64,000 nucleotides of DNA, from contig NZ_JACARC010000005.1 in assembly GCF_013386825.1 (NCBI RefSeq), positions 62,001 to 126,000 on the forward strand, read 5' to 3'. The position numbers and the translations under genes were made by a program. This DNA is from Pseudomonas sp. IPO3778. GTDB lineage: Bacteria > Pseudomonadota > Gammaproteobacteria > Pseudomonadales > Pseudomonadaceae. Positions 54,104 to 62,381 of the stretch are shown piece after piece (positions within the stretch are counted from its first letter, which is position 1; each line of letters opens with the position of its first letter). The notes below the pieces were generated by a model. It was not told where the DNA came from and did no database searches. It worked only from the letters and a program-made list of their open reading frames with translations.

Positions 54104-55072
54104 ATGACCACTGTCTATGAAACCCACCGTTCGCTGTTTCGTGTCTCCTGGGGCTCGGTATTGGCCGGTAGTGCAATTGCCCTGGTGACCTACCTGGTAT
54201 TGAGCGTACTGGGCACCGCGATTGGCGCCAGTGCCGTGAACCCGATGGCCGCCGGTAACCCGCTGAGCGGTTTTGGTACCGGTGCCGGGATCTGGCTGTT
54301 TGTCTCCACCTTGCTGGCAATCGGCGCCGGTGCCTTTGTGGCCGGGCGTACCGCGCCGGATCGCGGCGGCCTGCATGGCGTACTGAGCTGGACCATCACC
54401 ACCTTGTTGACCACCTGGCTGCTGGCCGCGCTGGCCACCAGCGTGGTGGGGGCTGCGGGCAATGTCGTCGGCAAAGGCCTGTCGGCTGCCGGTAGCGGTA
54501 TCGCCGCCGTGGCGCCGGGCATCAGCGACAGCGTCAAGCAGCAGTTGGATGAGCAAGGCATCAAGCTGGACTGGAACAGCCTGCAAGGCCAGTTCGACAC
54601 GCTGCTCAAGCAGAGCGGCAAGCCTGAACTGGACCCGGCCAACGTTGAGCAAAAAGCCGACCAGGCAAGCGCCGACGGCAAGCAATCGGCCAACGATGCC
54701 GCGACCAACCCGACCCAGGCCGGTGATGAATTGAAGCAATGGTTCGAGCGGGTCAAGGCCTCCGGTGAACCTGCGTTGAACGCAGCTGACAAGCAGGCGC
54801 TGGTCAACATCGTTGCGGCCCGTACCGGCAAGAGCCAGGCAGAAGCCACCCAGATCGTCGATAACTATGCCCAGGCTTATCAGCAAGCCATGCAGAAGGT
54901 TGAAGAACTGAAGCAACAGGCTGAACAGAAAGCCCGCGAAGCCGGTGAAGTGGCCGCCAAGCAACTGTCCCATGCGGCGTGGGGCACCTTGTTGATGTTG
55001 CTGCTGGGTGCGGCGTTGAGCTTCGGCGTAGGTCGCCTGGCGATTTCCACCCGTCGCGTACCACTGGCCTAA
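54104..55072 (+). CDS. Membrane protein with N-terminal helices and coiled coil
   Basis: 322 aa. Three N-terminal membrane segments (residues about 17-40, 60-80, 92-118), then about 170 residues of Ala/Gln/Lys-rich helix (VDNYAQAYQQAMQKVEELKQQ and similar), and a final membrane segment near residue 295-312 (GTLLMLLLGAALSFGVG). Probably an inner-membrane protein with a large periplasmic or cytoplasmic stalk. The family is common in proteobacteria (PhnA-like annotation) but has no clear function. Confidence 0.78.
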   Translation: MTTVYETHRSLFRVSWGSVLAGSAIALVTYLVLSVLGTAIGASAVNPMAAGNPLSGFGTGAGIWLFVSTLLAIGAGAFVAGRTAPDRGGLHGVLSWTITTLLTTWLLAALATSVVGAAGNVVGKGLSAAGSGIAAVAPGISDSVKQQLDEQGIKLDWNSLQGQFDTLLKQSGKPELDPANVEQKADQASADGKQSANDAATNPTQAGDELKQWFERVKASGEPALNAADKQALVNIVAARTGKSQAEATQIVDNYAQAYQQAMQKVEELKQQAEQKAREAGEVAAKQLSHAAWGTLLMLLLGAALSFGVGRLAISTRRVPLA

Positions 55073-55084
55073 ACGACGCGGCCA

Positions 55085-55173
55085 CTGTGGGAGCCGGGCT
55101 TGCCCGCGATGCAAACACCTCGGTCTTTCAGTTGACCGAGGTGATGCCATCGCAGGCAAGCCAGCTCCCACAG
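55085..55173. repeat. REPIN, mixed core
   Basis: Left arm CTGTGGGAGCCGGGCTTGCC, right arm GGCAAGCCAGCTCCCACAG. Slight differences show the two halves have drifted apart. Confidence 0.88.
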
Positions 55174-55234
55174 GGATGGCTGGCACCAAACATGCTAGTG
55201 TCAGCACTCCAACATCCACTGGCAGTGCCTGGCG

Positions 55235-56038
55235 ATGCGCGACATCTACAGCGTCTTCAACTCCAACGGCGCCTATGAAACCGGGGCTCACGCCCACGAC
55301 GAATTCATGCTGATGGTGCCCGAGCACGGCCTGTTGCGCTTCAAGGACGAGGACAGCGGGCGCGCCACCTCGGTGATCGACCGCCAGTTCGTGCTGGTGC
55401 CGCCGCAATGCAGCCATTCCTCCTCGTCACTCACCACCAGCCAGGGCCACGTGGCGTTCTACGTCGACCCCGACTACATGCACTACGCCCTGCGTGACCT
55501 GTCCGGCGATGCCAACCGGCTGCTGCGCGTGCCCACCCTGGGCATCTGGCAAACCTCCGCGCCGTTGCACCACCTGCTCCTGGCGAAAAAAGCCTTCAGC
55601 CAACCCGACCTGTACGTCGACCGCCGCCGGCAAGTCGCCCAGGCCGATCACTTGCTGCTGCTCGAATGCCTGGCGATTTCCCTCAGCCAACCCAGCCTGC
55701 AACGCTCCTCCACCGAGCGCCACGGCGCCATGCTGGTGCGTGACGTGAAGGCCTACGTGGAGGGCAACCTCGAACGTGCGCCGGGGCTGGATGAGATCGC
55801 CGAGACGTTCCACATGTCCCGCCGTCACTTGACCCGGCTGTTCGCGCTGCACACCGGCGAGACGGTGCTGGCGTACGTTCAGCGCCTGCGCCTGGAACGG
55901 GCCCAGACCCTGTTGCGGCACACGCGCATGTCGGTGCTGGAGATCGCCAATAACGTCGGCTATGAATCACCGTCCCACCTGGCGCACGTGTTTCGCCGGG
56001 TGCTGGGTGTGTCGCCGGATGAGTGGCGCCGCGGCTGA
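55235..56038 (+). CDS. AraC family regulator with cupin-type sensor
   Basis: 267 aa. The N-terminal half is a cupin-like ligand domain (ETGAHAHDEFMLMVPEHG) and the C-terminal AraC domain has LDEIAETFHMSRRHLTRLF and MSVLEIANNVGYESPSHLAHVFRR. No strong ribosome site precedes ATG 55235. It lies before the ABC-PhzF-RidA operon on the same strand, so it probably controls it; direct repeats between the two genes look like its binding site. Confidence 0.86.
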   Translation: MRDIYSVFNSNGAYETGAHAHDEFMLMVPEHGLLRFKDEDSGRATSVIDRQFVLVPPQCSHSSSSLTTSQGHVAFYVDPDYMHYALRDLSGDANRLLRVPTLGIWQTSAPLHHLLLAKKAFSQPDLYVDRRRQVAQADHLLLLECLAISLSQPSLQRSSTERHGAMLVRDVKAYVEGNLERAPGLDEIAETFHMSRRHLTRLFALHTGETVLAYVQRLRLERAQTLLRHTRMSVLEIANNVGYESPSHLAHVFRRVLGVSPDEWRRG

Positions 56039-56055
56039 GCCCGTCACAACCCGGT

Positions 56056-56150
56056 CAACTGTGGGAGCTGGCTTGCCTGCGATAACATCAACTCGGTGCA
56101 TCTGTCGAACCGAGTCGCCTGCATCGCAGGCAAGCCAGCTCCCACAGTTG
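56056..56150. repeat. REPIN, GCTGGCTTGCCTGCGAT variant
   Basis: Arms CAACTGTGGGAGCTGGCTTG and CAAGCCAGCTCCCACAGTTG, separated by a loop with an ACTCGGT/ACCGAGT stem. It lies just after the AraC gene. Confidence 0.9.
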
Positions 56151-56188
56151 ATTTGGTTTCGTCAGTTGTAACCCCGGCTACTTGATGT

Positions 56189-56223
56189 CCCGATCCCGCG
56201 CATGATCCGGCCCGATCCCGTGC
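56189..56223 (+). promoter_or_regulatory. Direct-repeat operator candidate before the ABC-PhzF-RidA operon
   Basis: CCCGATCCCG occurs at 56189-56198 and 56211-56220, exactly 22 bases apart; both are followed by YGC. Direct repeats two helix turns apart are typical AraC-family sites. The next start codon is 78 bases downstream. The likely protein is the AraC regulator at 55235-56038. Confidence 0.6.
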
Positions 56224-56298
56224 GCCACAAATTTGTCATCCGTTCATCCTCACCCCGTCAACCACAAACAAGTCCGGCCTACCGGACGAGGAGGGGCG

Positions 56299-57117
56299 GT
56301 GAGTGCAAAACCCTTTATCAGCTTCGCAGGGGTGCAGAAAAGCTTCAAAGTCGAGGGCCGCCAGTTTGTGGCCGTGCGCAATGTGACGCTCCAGGTGCAA
56401 CGGGGCGAAATCATCACCCTGGTGGGCCCGTCGGGTTGCGGCAAGTCCACCTTGCTCAACATGACCGCCGGCCTGTTCGGCCCCACCGAGGGCCAGGTGC
56501 ATTACGACGGCGCCGAGGTCAAGGGCGTGAACACCCGGGTCGGCTACATGACCCAGGCCGACCACTTGCTGCCGTGGCGCACCGTGGCCGGCAACATCGC
56601 CGTGCCGCTGCAAATCCGCCGCATGCCCAAGGCTCAAATCGACAATCGTGTCGAGGAACTGATGGCGCTGGTAGGCCTCACCGGTTTCGGCGAAAGCTAC
56701 CCCAACCAGCTTTCCGGCGGCATGCGCAAACGCGCCGCCATGGCGCGCTTGATGGCCAGCGACCCGGAAACCCTGCTGATGGACGAACCCTTCGGCGCCC
56801 TCGATGCGCAAATGCGCCTGACCCTGCAAACCGAACTCCTGCGCCTGTGCCGCACGCTCAACAAGACCGTACTGTTCGTCACCCACGACGTCGATGAAGC
56901 CATCGCGTTGGCGGACCGTTGCGTGGTGTTCGCCGGTCGCCCGGGCACTATCGACCATGTGCTTGATATCCCGTTGACCGGCGAACGCAACCTTGTGCAA
57001 TTGCGCTCCGATCCACGCTACGTGGAACTCTGCGCCGCCCTCTGGAAACGCCTGGCGCCCGACGTCGCCGGCGCTGCCGATCCCGCTTCATTGGCCCACT
57101 CGCTGGAGGTCGTATGA
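56299..57117 (+). CDS. ABC transporter ATP-binding protein (SsuB/TauB-like)
   Basis: 272 aa. Walker A GPSGCGKST (near 47), signature LSGGMRKR (near 142), Walker B LLMDEPFGALD (near 163) and switch HD in FVTHDVDEA. It resembles the ATPases of nitrate/sulfonate/thiamine-precursor importers. The start is GTG at 56299, with GAGGAGGGG a few bases upstream and a GTCCGG/CCGGAC hairpin just before that. The gene overlaps the permease start by four bases. Confidence 0.9.
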   Translation: MSAKPFISFAGVQKSFKVEGRQFVAVRNVTLQVQRGEIITLVGPSGCGKSTLLNMTAGLFGPTEGQVHYDGAEVKGVNTRVGYMTQADHLLPWRTVAGNIAVPLQIRRMPKAQIDNRVEELMALVGLTGFGESYPNQLSGGMRKRAAMARLMASDPETLLMDEPFGALDAQMRLTLQTELLRLCRTLNKTVLFVTHDVDEAIALADRCVVFAGRPGTIDHVLDIPLTGERNLVQLRSDPRYVELCAALWKRLAPDVAGAADPASLAHSLEVV

Positions 57118-57878
57118 TCCAGGTCTATCGCTTGCTGTTCCTGGTGTTCCTGCTGGTGTTCTGGGAAGGCGTGTCGCGCTGGTTCGGCGTGGAATTCTTC
57201 ATCAGCCGGCCCTCGGCGGTGGCGCAAAGCCTGTGGAAAATCCTCATGAACGGGGTGTTTTTCTACCACGCCGGCATCACCACCCTGGAGGCCGTGCTGG
57301 GCTTCTTCTTCGGCTCCCTCGCCGGGTTGATCGCCGGTCTGGTGCTGGGCCGTGCCAAGTTGCTGGCCGACATCCTCGACCCGTTTCTGACCGCGTTCTA
57401 CAGCTTGCCGAAAGTCGCGCTGGCACCGCTGTTCATCCTCTGGTTCGGCATCGGTTTGCCGATGAAAGTCATCCTGACGGCCGCCGTGGTGTTCTTCCTG
57501 GTGTTCCTCAACACCTACAGCGGCGTGCGCAACGTCTCCCGCGAGCAACTGACCATCCTGCGCCTGATGGGCGCCAAGGAACGCGACCTGCTGACCATGG
57601 TGGTGATCCCGTCGGCCTTCACCTGGGTGTTCACCGGCCTGCGTCTGTCGGTGCCCTATGCGCTGATCGGCGCGCTGGTGGGCGAGATCATCGCCGCCAA
57701 CCGTGGCCTGGGCTACCTGCTCTCGGATGCGGCCTCGCAGTTCGACACCGCCGGCGTGTTTGCCGCGCTGGTGGGGATCATCGCCCTGGCGCTGATTCTG
57801 AACACCGCGGTGAAGCTGGCCGAGCGCAAGTTGATGCCGTGGAAAGCCAACGAAGCAGAACGTGAAATCGCGGTTTAA
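57114..57878 (+). CDS. ABC transporter permease
   Basis: 254 aa with six membrane segments and the EAA-type loop (LRLMGAKERDLLTMVVIPSAFTW). It belongs to the same SsuC/TauC/ThiX-type group as the ATPase. Overlap with the ATPase gene indicates coupled translation. Confidence 0.9.
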   Translation: MIQVYRLLFLVFLLVFWEGVSRWFGVEFFISRPSAVAQSLWKILMNGVFFYHAGITTLEAVLGFFFGSLAGLIAGLVLGRAKLLADILDPFLTAFYSLPKVALAPLFILWFGIGLPMKVILTAAVVFFLVFLNTYSGVRNVSREQLTILRLMGAKERDLLTMVVIPSAFTWVFTGLRLSVPYALIGALVGEIIAANRGLGYLLSDAASQFDTAGVFAALVGIIALALILNTAVKLAERKLMPWKANEAEREIAV

Positions 57879-57903
57879 CCCCTTATTTTTGTGGAGCTTG
57901 ATC

Positions 57904-58944
57904 ATGTTGAAACCCCTGTTCATCGCCAGCGCTTTACTCGCTTCAATCCTGCCTGCCGCACAGGCCCAGGACCTGAACAAAGTCACCCTGGCGTTCCCCA
58001 GCGAAGGCTTCCTGTACGTGCCGATCTACGTCGCGCAGAAACAAGGCTACTTCGCCGATGAAGGCCTGAACGTCGACGTCATCGTGTTTCAGAAAGGCGG
58101 CTCGGCAGCGCTGACAGCCGTGTTGGGGCGTGATGCCGATGCGTACGTCGGCCTGCCCGCCGTGGCGGTGCGCGCACGCACCAAGGGCCAGAACGTCCAG
58201 GCGTTCGCTGCCGTGCAAACCCAGTTTGGCAGCACCGTAGTGATCGATGGCGCCTCGGCGCACAAGGCCGGCGTGTCGGCCACCTCATCCCTGGCCGCCC
58301 GCGCCCAGGCCCTCAAGGGCTTGAAGATCGGCGTCACCGGTCCCGGCAGCACCACCGACATGCTGGTGCGCTACCTGGCCAAGGACGCGGGCCTCAACCC
58401 GGACAAAGACTTCACCATCATGCCCATTGGCGGCGCGCCGAACATGCTCGCGGCGTTTTCCCAGGGCAGCATCAACGGCTTCTCGCTGTCGCCACCCACC
58501 ATTACCACCGCTGAAAAACAGGGCGGCTTTGTGCTGATGGACCTGGCCAAGGGTGAATACAAACCCCTGGACGGCTTCCTCTTCACCGCGATGATTGCCC
58601 GCGAAGACTGGCTGGCCAACAACAAGGCCACCGCCGAGAAAATGGTCCGCGCCCTGTGGCGTGCCGAGCACCTGATCGCCAGCGACCCGGACAAGGCCCG
58701 CGAGTCGGTACGCCCGTATTTCGCCCACACCGACGCGGCCATCTTCAACGCCGCCTGGACCGCCTCGCTGCCGTCCTACCCGGCAACGCCCCGCATCGAA
58801 AAAGACGGTGTTGAGAAAAACATCCGCTTCATGAACGCTGTGGAGAACGACCCGGTAAAACTCGACCCGCAGCAGGTCTACACCAACGCCATCGTCGACG
58901 CCGTGGCGCCGACTGTTTCCACCCTTCAGGGAGAGGCGAAATGA
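57904..58944 (+). CDS. ABC transporter substrate-binding protein (NMT1/THI5-like)
   Basis: 346 aa with a signal peptide (SALLASILPAAQAQ). The fold signature VTLAFPSEGFLYVPIYVAQKQGYFADEGL is that of SsuA/NMT1/THI5-type proteins, which bind sulfonates, pyrimidines or aromatic acids. GGAG lies seven bases before ATG 57904. Ligand unknown; linked PhzF and RidA genes point to a nitrogen compound. Confidence 0.88.
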   Translation: MLKPLFIASALLASILPAAQAQDLNKVTLAFPSEGFLYVPIYVAQKQGYFADEGLNVDVIVFQKGGSAALTAVLGRDADAYVGLPAVAVRARTKGQNVQAFAAVQTQFGSTVVIDGASAHKAGVSATSSLAARAQALKGLKIGVTGPGSTTDMLVRYLAKDAGLNPDKDFTIMPIGGAPNMLAAFSQGSINGFSLSPPTITTAEKQGGFVLMDLAKGEYKPLDGFLFTAMIAREDWLANNKATAEKMVRALWRAEHLIASDPDKARESVRPYFAHTDAAIFNAAWTASLPSYPATPRIEKDGVEKNIRFMNAVENDPVKLDPQQVYTNAIVDAVAPTVSTLQGEAK

Positions 58945-59825
58945 CGCCCGAGGTTCACCTGGTCAATGTTTTCCCCGCCACTGCCCGTGGCGGCAACCCC
59001 GCGCCAACCGTGGCCGTGGCCGATGGCATGAGCGATGCCGACATGCAGCAAGTCGCCCGCGACTACGGCCATGAGTGCGGCTTTGTATTTGCCGCACCGG
59101 CCGGCAGCGAGTTCGATTTTGCCTTGCGCTTCTGGGTGCCCAACCACGAAATGGAAATGTGCGGGCACGCTACCGTGGGCGCGGTGTGGCTGCTGGATCA
59201 GCTGGGCATGCTGCACAAGGATCGCCTGACGTTATCGACGCTGAGCGGGCCGGTGGATGCACGGATCACCGCTGCGGGCACGCCGGATATCCAGGTGGAA
59301 ATCAGCCAGCCCAAGGGCCAGGTCGAGGTGCTGAACGACGCCGAGGTCGAGGCCGAGATTCTGTCGGTGCTCGGCATCACCTCCAACGAACTGGCGCCGC
59401 TGCCGATCCAGAACGCCAGCACCAGCCGGGTGAAAACCCTGATCGCCCTGAAAAGCGTGGCGGTGCTGGACAGCCTGAAACCGGATTACCGGCGCATGCA
59501 GCAACTGTGCGAGCGCATCGGCTCCACCGGCTTGTACCCGTACGCGCCCTCGGACCTGGAAGGGCGGCAGTTCGATGCCCGGCAATTCCCCAAGTCCTCG
59601 GGTTACCCGGAAGACGCGGCCACCGGCATTGCGGCGGCGGCATTGGCGTTTGGCTTGCTGGAGAACGGCCTGGTGACGGCAGATGAACGCCCGGTGCATA
59701 TCCGCCAGGGCCGGGCCATGGGCCGGCCTTCGCAAATCTCCCTGCGGTTTCGCCGGGATGAAGCGGGGCAGGTGGCAGGGTGCTGGCTGGGCGGGCCTGT
59801 GGAATTTGTTGAGGAGCCGGCATGA
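58941..59825 (+). CDS. PhzF family isomerase
   Basis: 294 aa. The likely catalytic glutamate is E45 in GHECGFVF, the same position as in PhzF. NHEMEMCGHATVGAVWLL and YPEDAATGIAAAALAFGLL are the two half-signatures. It overlaps the binding-protein gene (ATGA) and the RidA gene, so it works with them. It could isomerise the imported compound. Confidence 0.9.
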   Translation: MTPEVHLVNVFPATARGGNPAPTVAVADGMSDADMQQVARDYGHECGFVFAAPAGSEFDFALRFWVPNHEMEMCGHATVGAVWLLDQLGMLHKDRLTLSTLSGPVDARITAAGTPDIQVEISQPKGQVEVLNDAEVEAEILSVLGITSNELAPLPIQNASTSRVKTLIALKSVAVLDSLKPDYRRMQQLCERIGSTGLYPYAPSDLEGRQFDARQFPKSSGYPEDAATGIAAAALAFGLLENGLVTADERPVHIRQGRAMGRPSQISLRFRRDEAGQVAGCWLGGPVEFVEEPA

Positions 59826-60280
59826 ACGTGCGCGAAAAACTGAAGGCCCTGGGGCTGCAATTGCCCGAGGCGCTGCGCCCCAAGGGGGATTACGTGCCGG
59901 TGACGATTCACGGCGGCGTGGCGTATGTCAGCGGGCAGGTGTGTCGGCAGGGTGACCACGTGATCACCGGGCCGGTGACGGACCAGACGCTGCCTTCATT
60001 GGTTAACGAAGCGGGGCAGACGTGCGTGCTGCGGGCGTTGAGCGTGCTGGACCAGGCGGTAGGGCTGGAGAACGTTGAGCGCATCCTGTTTGTTCGCGGG
60101 TTTGTGTTGGGTGGGGAAGGTTTCCAGGGGTTCTCCAAAGTGGTTGATGGCGCGTCGCAGCTGTTGATCGAGTTGTTTGGCGAACGTGGCCGGCATGCGC
60201 GCTCGGCGGTGGGGGTGGCGGGATTACCCGGTAACGGAATGCTCGAACTGGAACTGACGGCAGTCGTTACCCAAACCTGA
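59822..60280 (+). CDS. RidA family protein (YjgF-type, ~150 aa branch)
   Basis: 152 aa. The branch starts LKALGLQLPEALRPKGDYVPV and has GVAYVSGQV; the conserved arginine lies in RHARSAVGVAGLPGNGMLELEL. RidA proteins hydrolyse reactive enamines/imines. As last gene of this operon it suggests that breakdown of the transported substrate passes through such an intermediate. Confidence 0.9.
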   Translation: MNVREKLKALGLQLPEALRPKGDYVPVTIHGGVAYVSGQVCRQGDHVITGPVTDQTLPSLVNEAGQTCVLRALSVLDQAVGLENVERILFVRGFVLGGEGFQGFSKVVDGASQLLIELFGERGRHARSAVGVAGLPGNGMLELELTAVVTQT

Positions 60281-60382
60281 CCTGCCGTGGTTAATGGGGC
60301 CCGCAGATCAAGATCACAGCGGCCTACCGGCCGGCTTGAGTGTTAAAAGCAAAAGCCAGCTCCAGAGCGAACACGGTCCAAA

Positions 60383-60483
60383 TGTGGGAGCGGGCTTGCT
60401 CGCGAAGGTCGTTAACGATGACGCGGGCATTCTGATTGAACGCGGCGCCCTCAGATTCTTCGCGAGCAAGCCCGCTCCCACAC
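60383..60483. repeat. REPIN, GAGCGGGCTTGCTCGCGAA core
   Basis: Arms TGTGGGAGCGGGCTTGC and GCAAGCCCGCTCCCACA, loop with GGTCGTTAACGATGACGCG. Outer flanks (AAAAGCAAAAGCCAGC / GCTTTTGATTGTGC) also partly pair. Confidence 0.92.
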
Positions 60484-60574
60484 TTGACCGTGGCCGCTTT
60501 GGCTTTTGATTGTGCTTTTGCTTCTACACACTCAAGCCGGCCGTTAGGCCGCCGTTACCTAAATAACGGATATG

Positions 60575-60606
60575 CCCCCCAACGGGGGACAAGCCCCCTC
60601 GCCACA
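60575..60606. repeat. Half copy of family B repeat
   Basis: CCCCAACGGGGGACAAGC followed by CCCCTCGCCACA: the right half only, without the GCTGCGAAGCAGC part. It abuts the 3' end of the DUF6124 gene. Confidence 0.8.
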
Positions 60607-60610
60607 ATTG

Positions 60611-60952
60611 TTAGCGTGGCTGCAAACAATCCACCGCCCGATCCACCATCACGCGGGCCATATCCACCAGGTGCATCACTGAAATCACCAAGGTTCGCGA
60701 TGTCCCGTCCAGATGATCGCCGGCTTGCTGCGCGGTGACTGATGCACAGTGCAGCAAGCTACTGGTGTGGGCGAGGGCGCTTTCAAAACTGGTATCCGGA
60801 TCAACGGCGAATAGTGCTGGTTCTTCCGTTGTGGGAGAGGGAGCAGGGTTCAGGTAGTGGTCCAGCGCACGCTTGTACGCGGAGTGTTTTGCGCAAAGGT
60901 CTGAGGAATTATCGGAAAGGGTAAAAGGTGGATCTGGAACGATCTTGCCCAT
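60611..60952 (-). CDS. DUF6124 family protein
   Basis: 113 aa. The pattern RALDHYL ... LFAVDPDTSFESALAHTSSLLHCASVTAQQAGDHLDG and a helical tail match the Pseudomonas DUF6124/DUF3077 group. No enzymatic motif is visible; it is a small, likely cytoplasmic helical protein of unknown role. AGGAG is seven bases before the ATG at 60952. What is odd is the long, highly structured leader in front of it. Confidence 0.75.
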   Translation of the reverse strand: MGKIVPDPPFTLSDNSSDLCAKHSAYKRALDHYLNPAPSPTTEEPALFAVDPDTSFESALAHTSSLLHCASVTAQQAGDHLDGTSRTLVISVMHLVDMARVMVDRAVDCLQPR

Positions 60953-61200
60953 GGTTCAACTCCTAATCTAAGTTGGAGGGTCACCACCATCGCTACCAAA
61001 CGATTTTAGGGTGGTGGCCGTACGCAGGTTGGTAGACCGGTGATTAGGACCCGGTGCACCCGAAGGTGCCCTACGCACGGCCACCATAACGCAGGGCCGA
61101 AAAAAAGCGCCTTGCAGAAGGGGGCGCCTAGCGCCTAATCACATCGTGGTCTACCAAACCAGAGTCACTGAATTGGCAGTGACCGCCGGAGACTAGCCAT
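60953..61200 (-). promoter_or_regulatory. Structured leader RNA upstream of the DUF6124 gene
   Basis: Many nested inverted repeats within 250 bases: TTGGTAGACC (61029) with GGTCTACCAA (61148); TGATTAGG (61041) with CCTAATCA (61134); GGTGGCCGT (61013) with ACGGCCACC (61077); ACCGG (61036) with CCGGT (61051); GCACC-CGAA-GGTGC (61056-61069); GTCACTG/CAGTGAC (61164-61183); CACCACC (60982) with GGTGGTG (61010). Some exclude one another. The ribosome site of the gene sits in GATTAGGAG, which can also pair with a CCTAATC in the leader. A terminator lies inside. This is the layout of a regulatory or stand-alone RNA. Confidence 0.55.
61100..61127 (-). terminator. Terminator inside the DUF6124 leader
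   Basis: On the minus strand GCGCC - 11 bases - GGCGC is followed by T7. The upstream arm can instead pair with GGCGC transcribed just before it (61131-61135), giving a GGCGC-TAG-GCGCC hairpin that would block the terminator. It stands about 150 bases before the gene's ATG. Confidence 0.6.
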
Positions 61201-61384
61201 GTGATTTGGGCGGCGCAAGGGGTCAGGATTTTCTAGGAAGCGTCCTGCAAAGGAAAGGGAAAATGTCACTGATTTACCCCGGTTTGGACCCGCAATTATG
61301 AAAGTTCGTCATGCCATATCGGCATCACCCCGGGTGAGCGCGTAAACTGCCGGCTTTTTACGCGCACGAAGAGACGGTGAGCTT
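61201..61384. other. Rest of the gap before the lysozyme-like lipoprotein gene
   Basis: Divergent promoter space with no gene. Together with the leader it forms a 432-base gene-free stretch. A short GTCAGGATTTTC/GGAAGCGTCCTGC pair is weak. Confidence 0.45.
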
Positions 61385-62005
61385 TTGAACACAGTAAAAA
61401 CCGCAGGGCTGTTGCTACTCACTGCCGTTTTAGCCGGCTGCGGCACCTCGCCGCCCCGCACCCCCAACGACATCTGCGGCATCTTTCGCGAAAAAGACGA
61501 TTGGTACGATGCCGCCAAAGTCACCCAGGCGCGCTGGGGCGTGCCGATCCAGGTGCCGTTCGCCATCATGTACCAGGAGTCCGGCTTTCGACAGGACGCC
61601 AAGACCCCGCGTAAGTACCTGTTGTGGATCATCCCCTGGGGTCGCGTGTCCACGGCTTCCGGCTACGCCCAGGCCAAGGATGAAGTGTGGAGCGACTACC
61701 AGAAAAGCACCGGTCGTACTGGCGCCAGCCGACAGGACTTTGACGACGCCATCGATTTTGTCGGCTGGTACATGGACAAGACCTACACCATCAACGGCGT
61801 GTACAAATACGACGCCTACGGCCAATACCTGAACTACCACGAAGGCTGGGGCGGTTATCGTCAGCGCACCTATGCCAGCAAAGCCTGGCTGATGCCGGTG
61901 GCCGGCAAGGTGCAGGCGCGTTCGCAGATGTACGCGGCGCAGTACGCGGGCTGCAAGAACGATTTGGGACGGGGTTTCTGGAGCCGCTTCTGGCATTGGC
62001 TGTGA
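61385..62005 (+). CDS. Lysozyme-like (transglycosylase SLT fold) lipoprotein
   Basis: 206 aa. Signal peptide with lipobox LAGC. The motif YQESGFRQDAKTPRKYLLWIIPWG gives the likely catalytic glutamate (QES) of SLT-type lytic transglycosylases, followed by SGYAQAKDEVW and YNYHEGWGGY-like aromatic repeats. It probably cleaves peptidoglycan. The start is TTG at 61385; no ATG or GTG in frame suits. Confidence 0.82.
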   Translation: MNTVKTAGLLLLTAVLAGCGTSPPRTPNDICGIFREKDDWYDAAKVTQARWGVPIQVPFAIMYQESGFRQDAKTPRKYLLWIIPWGRVSTASGYAQAKDEVWSDYQKSTGRTGASRQDFDDAIDFVGWYMDKTYTINGVYKYDAYGQYLNYHEGWGGYRQRTYASKAWLMPVAGKVQARSQMYAAQYAGCKNDLGRGFWSRFWHWL

Positions 62006-62027
62006 CGTTGGATAACGAGAAAACACC

Positions 62028-62369
62028 ATGAGCAACGAACTGCAAATCACCGACATCCGCCTCGGCGACGGCAAAACCGTGGTCAAGGGCGCCCTGATTA
62101 CCACCCAATACACCGGCACCCTCGAAGACGGCACGGTGTTCGATTCCTCATGGGAACGCGGCAAGCCGTTTCAATGCGTGATCGGCACCGGCCGCGTTAT
62201 CAAAGGCTGGGACCAAGGCCTGATGGGCATGAAAGTTGGCGGCATTCGCACGTTGTTTGTGCCGGCGCACCTGGCTTACGGTGAACGGTCGATGGGCGCG
62301 CATATCACGCCCAACAGCAATCTGCGGTTTGAGATTGAGTTGCTGGAAGTACTCACACGGGATGATTGA
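62028..62369 (+). CDS. FKBP-type peptidyl-prolyl cis-trans isomerase
   Basis: 113 aa single FKBP domain: YTGTLEDGTVFDSSWERGKPF, VIKGWDQGLMGMKVGGIRTLFVPAHLAYGER and IELLEV. No signal peptide, so cytoplasmic. It lies 22 bases after the lipoprotein gene and may share its transcript. Confidence 0.94.
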   Translation: MSNELQITDIRLGDGKTVVKGALITTQYTGTLEDGTVFDSSWERGKPFQCVIGTGRVIKGWDQGLMGMKVGGIRTLFVPAHLAYGERSMGAHITPNSNLRFEIELLEVLTRDD

Positions 62370-62381
62370 GGAGCGATGAAC

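Larger units (their letters stand above)
60281..60610. other. Gap filled by repeats
   Basis: 330 bases without a gene. It holds a REPIN (60383-60483), a half family B repeat (60575-60606) and a GC-rich CGGCCGTTAGGCCG hairpin near 60538. No terminator with a T-run is obvious for the RidA operon, so the REPIN may serve that purpose. Confidence 0.6.
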
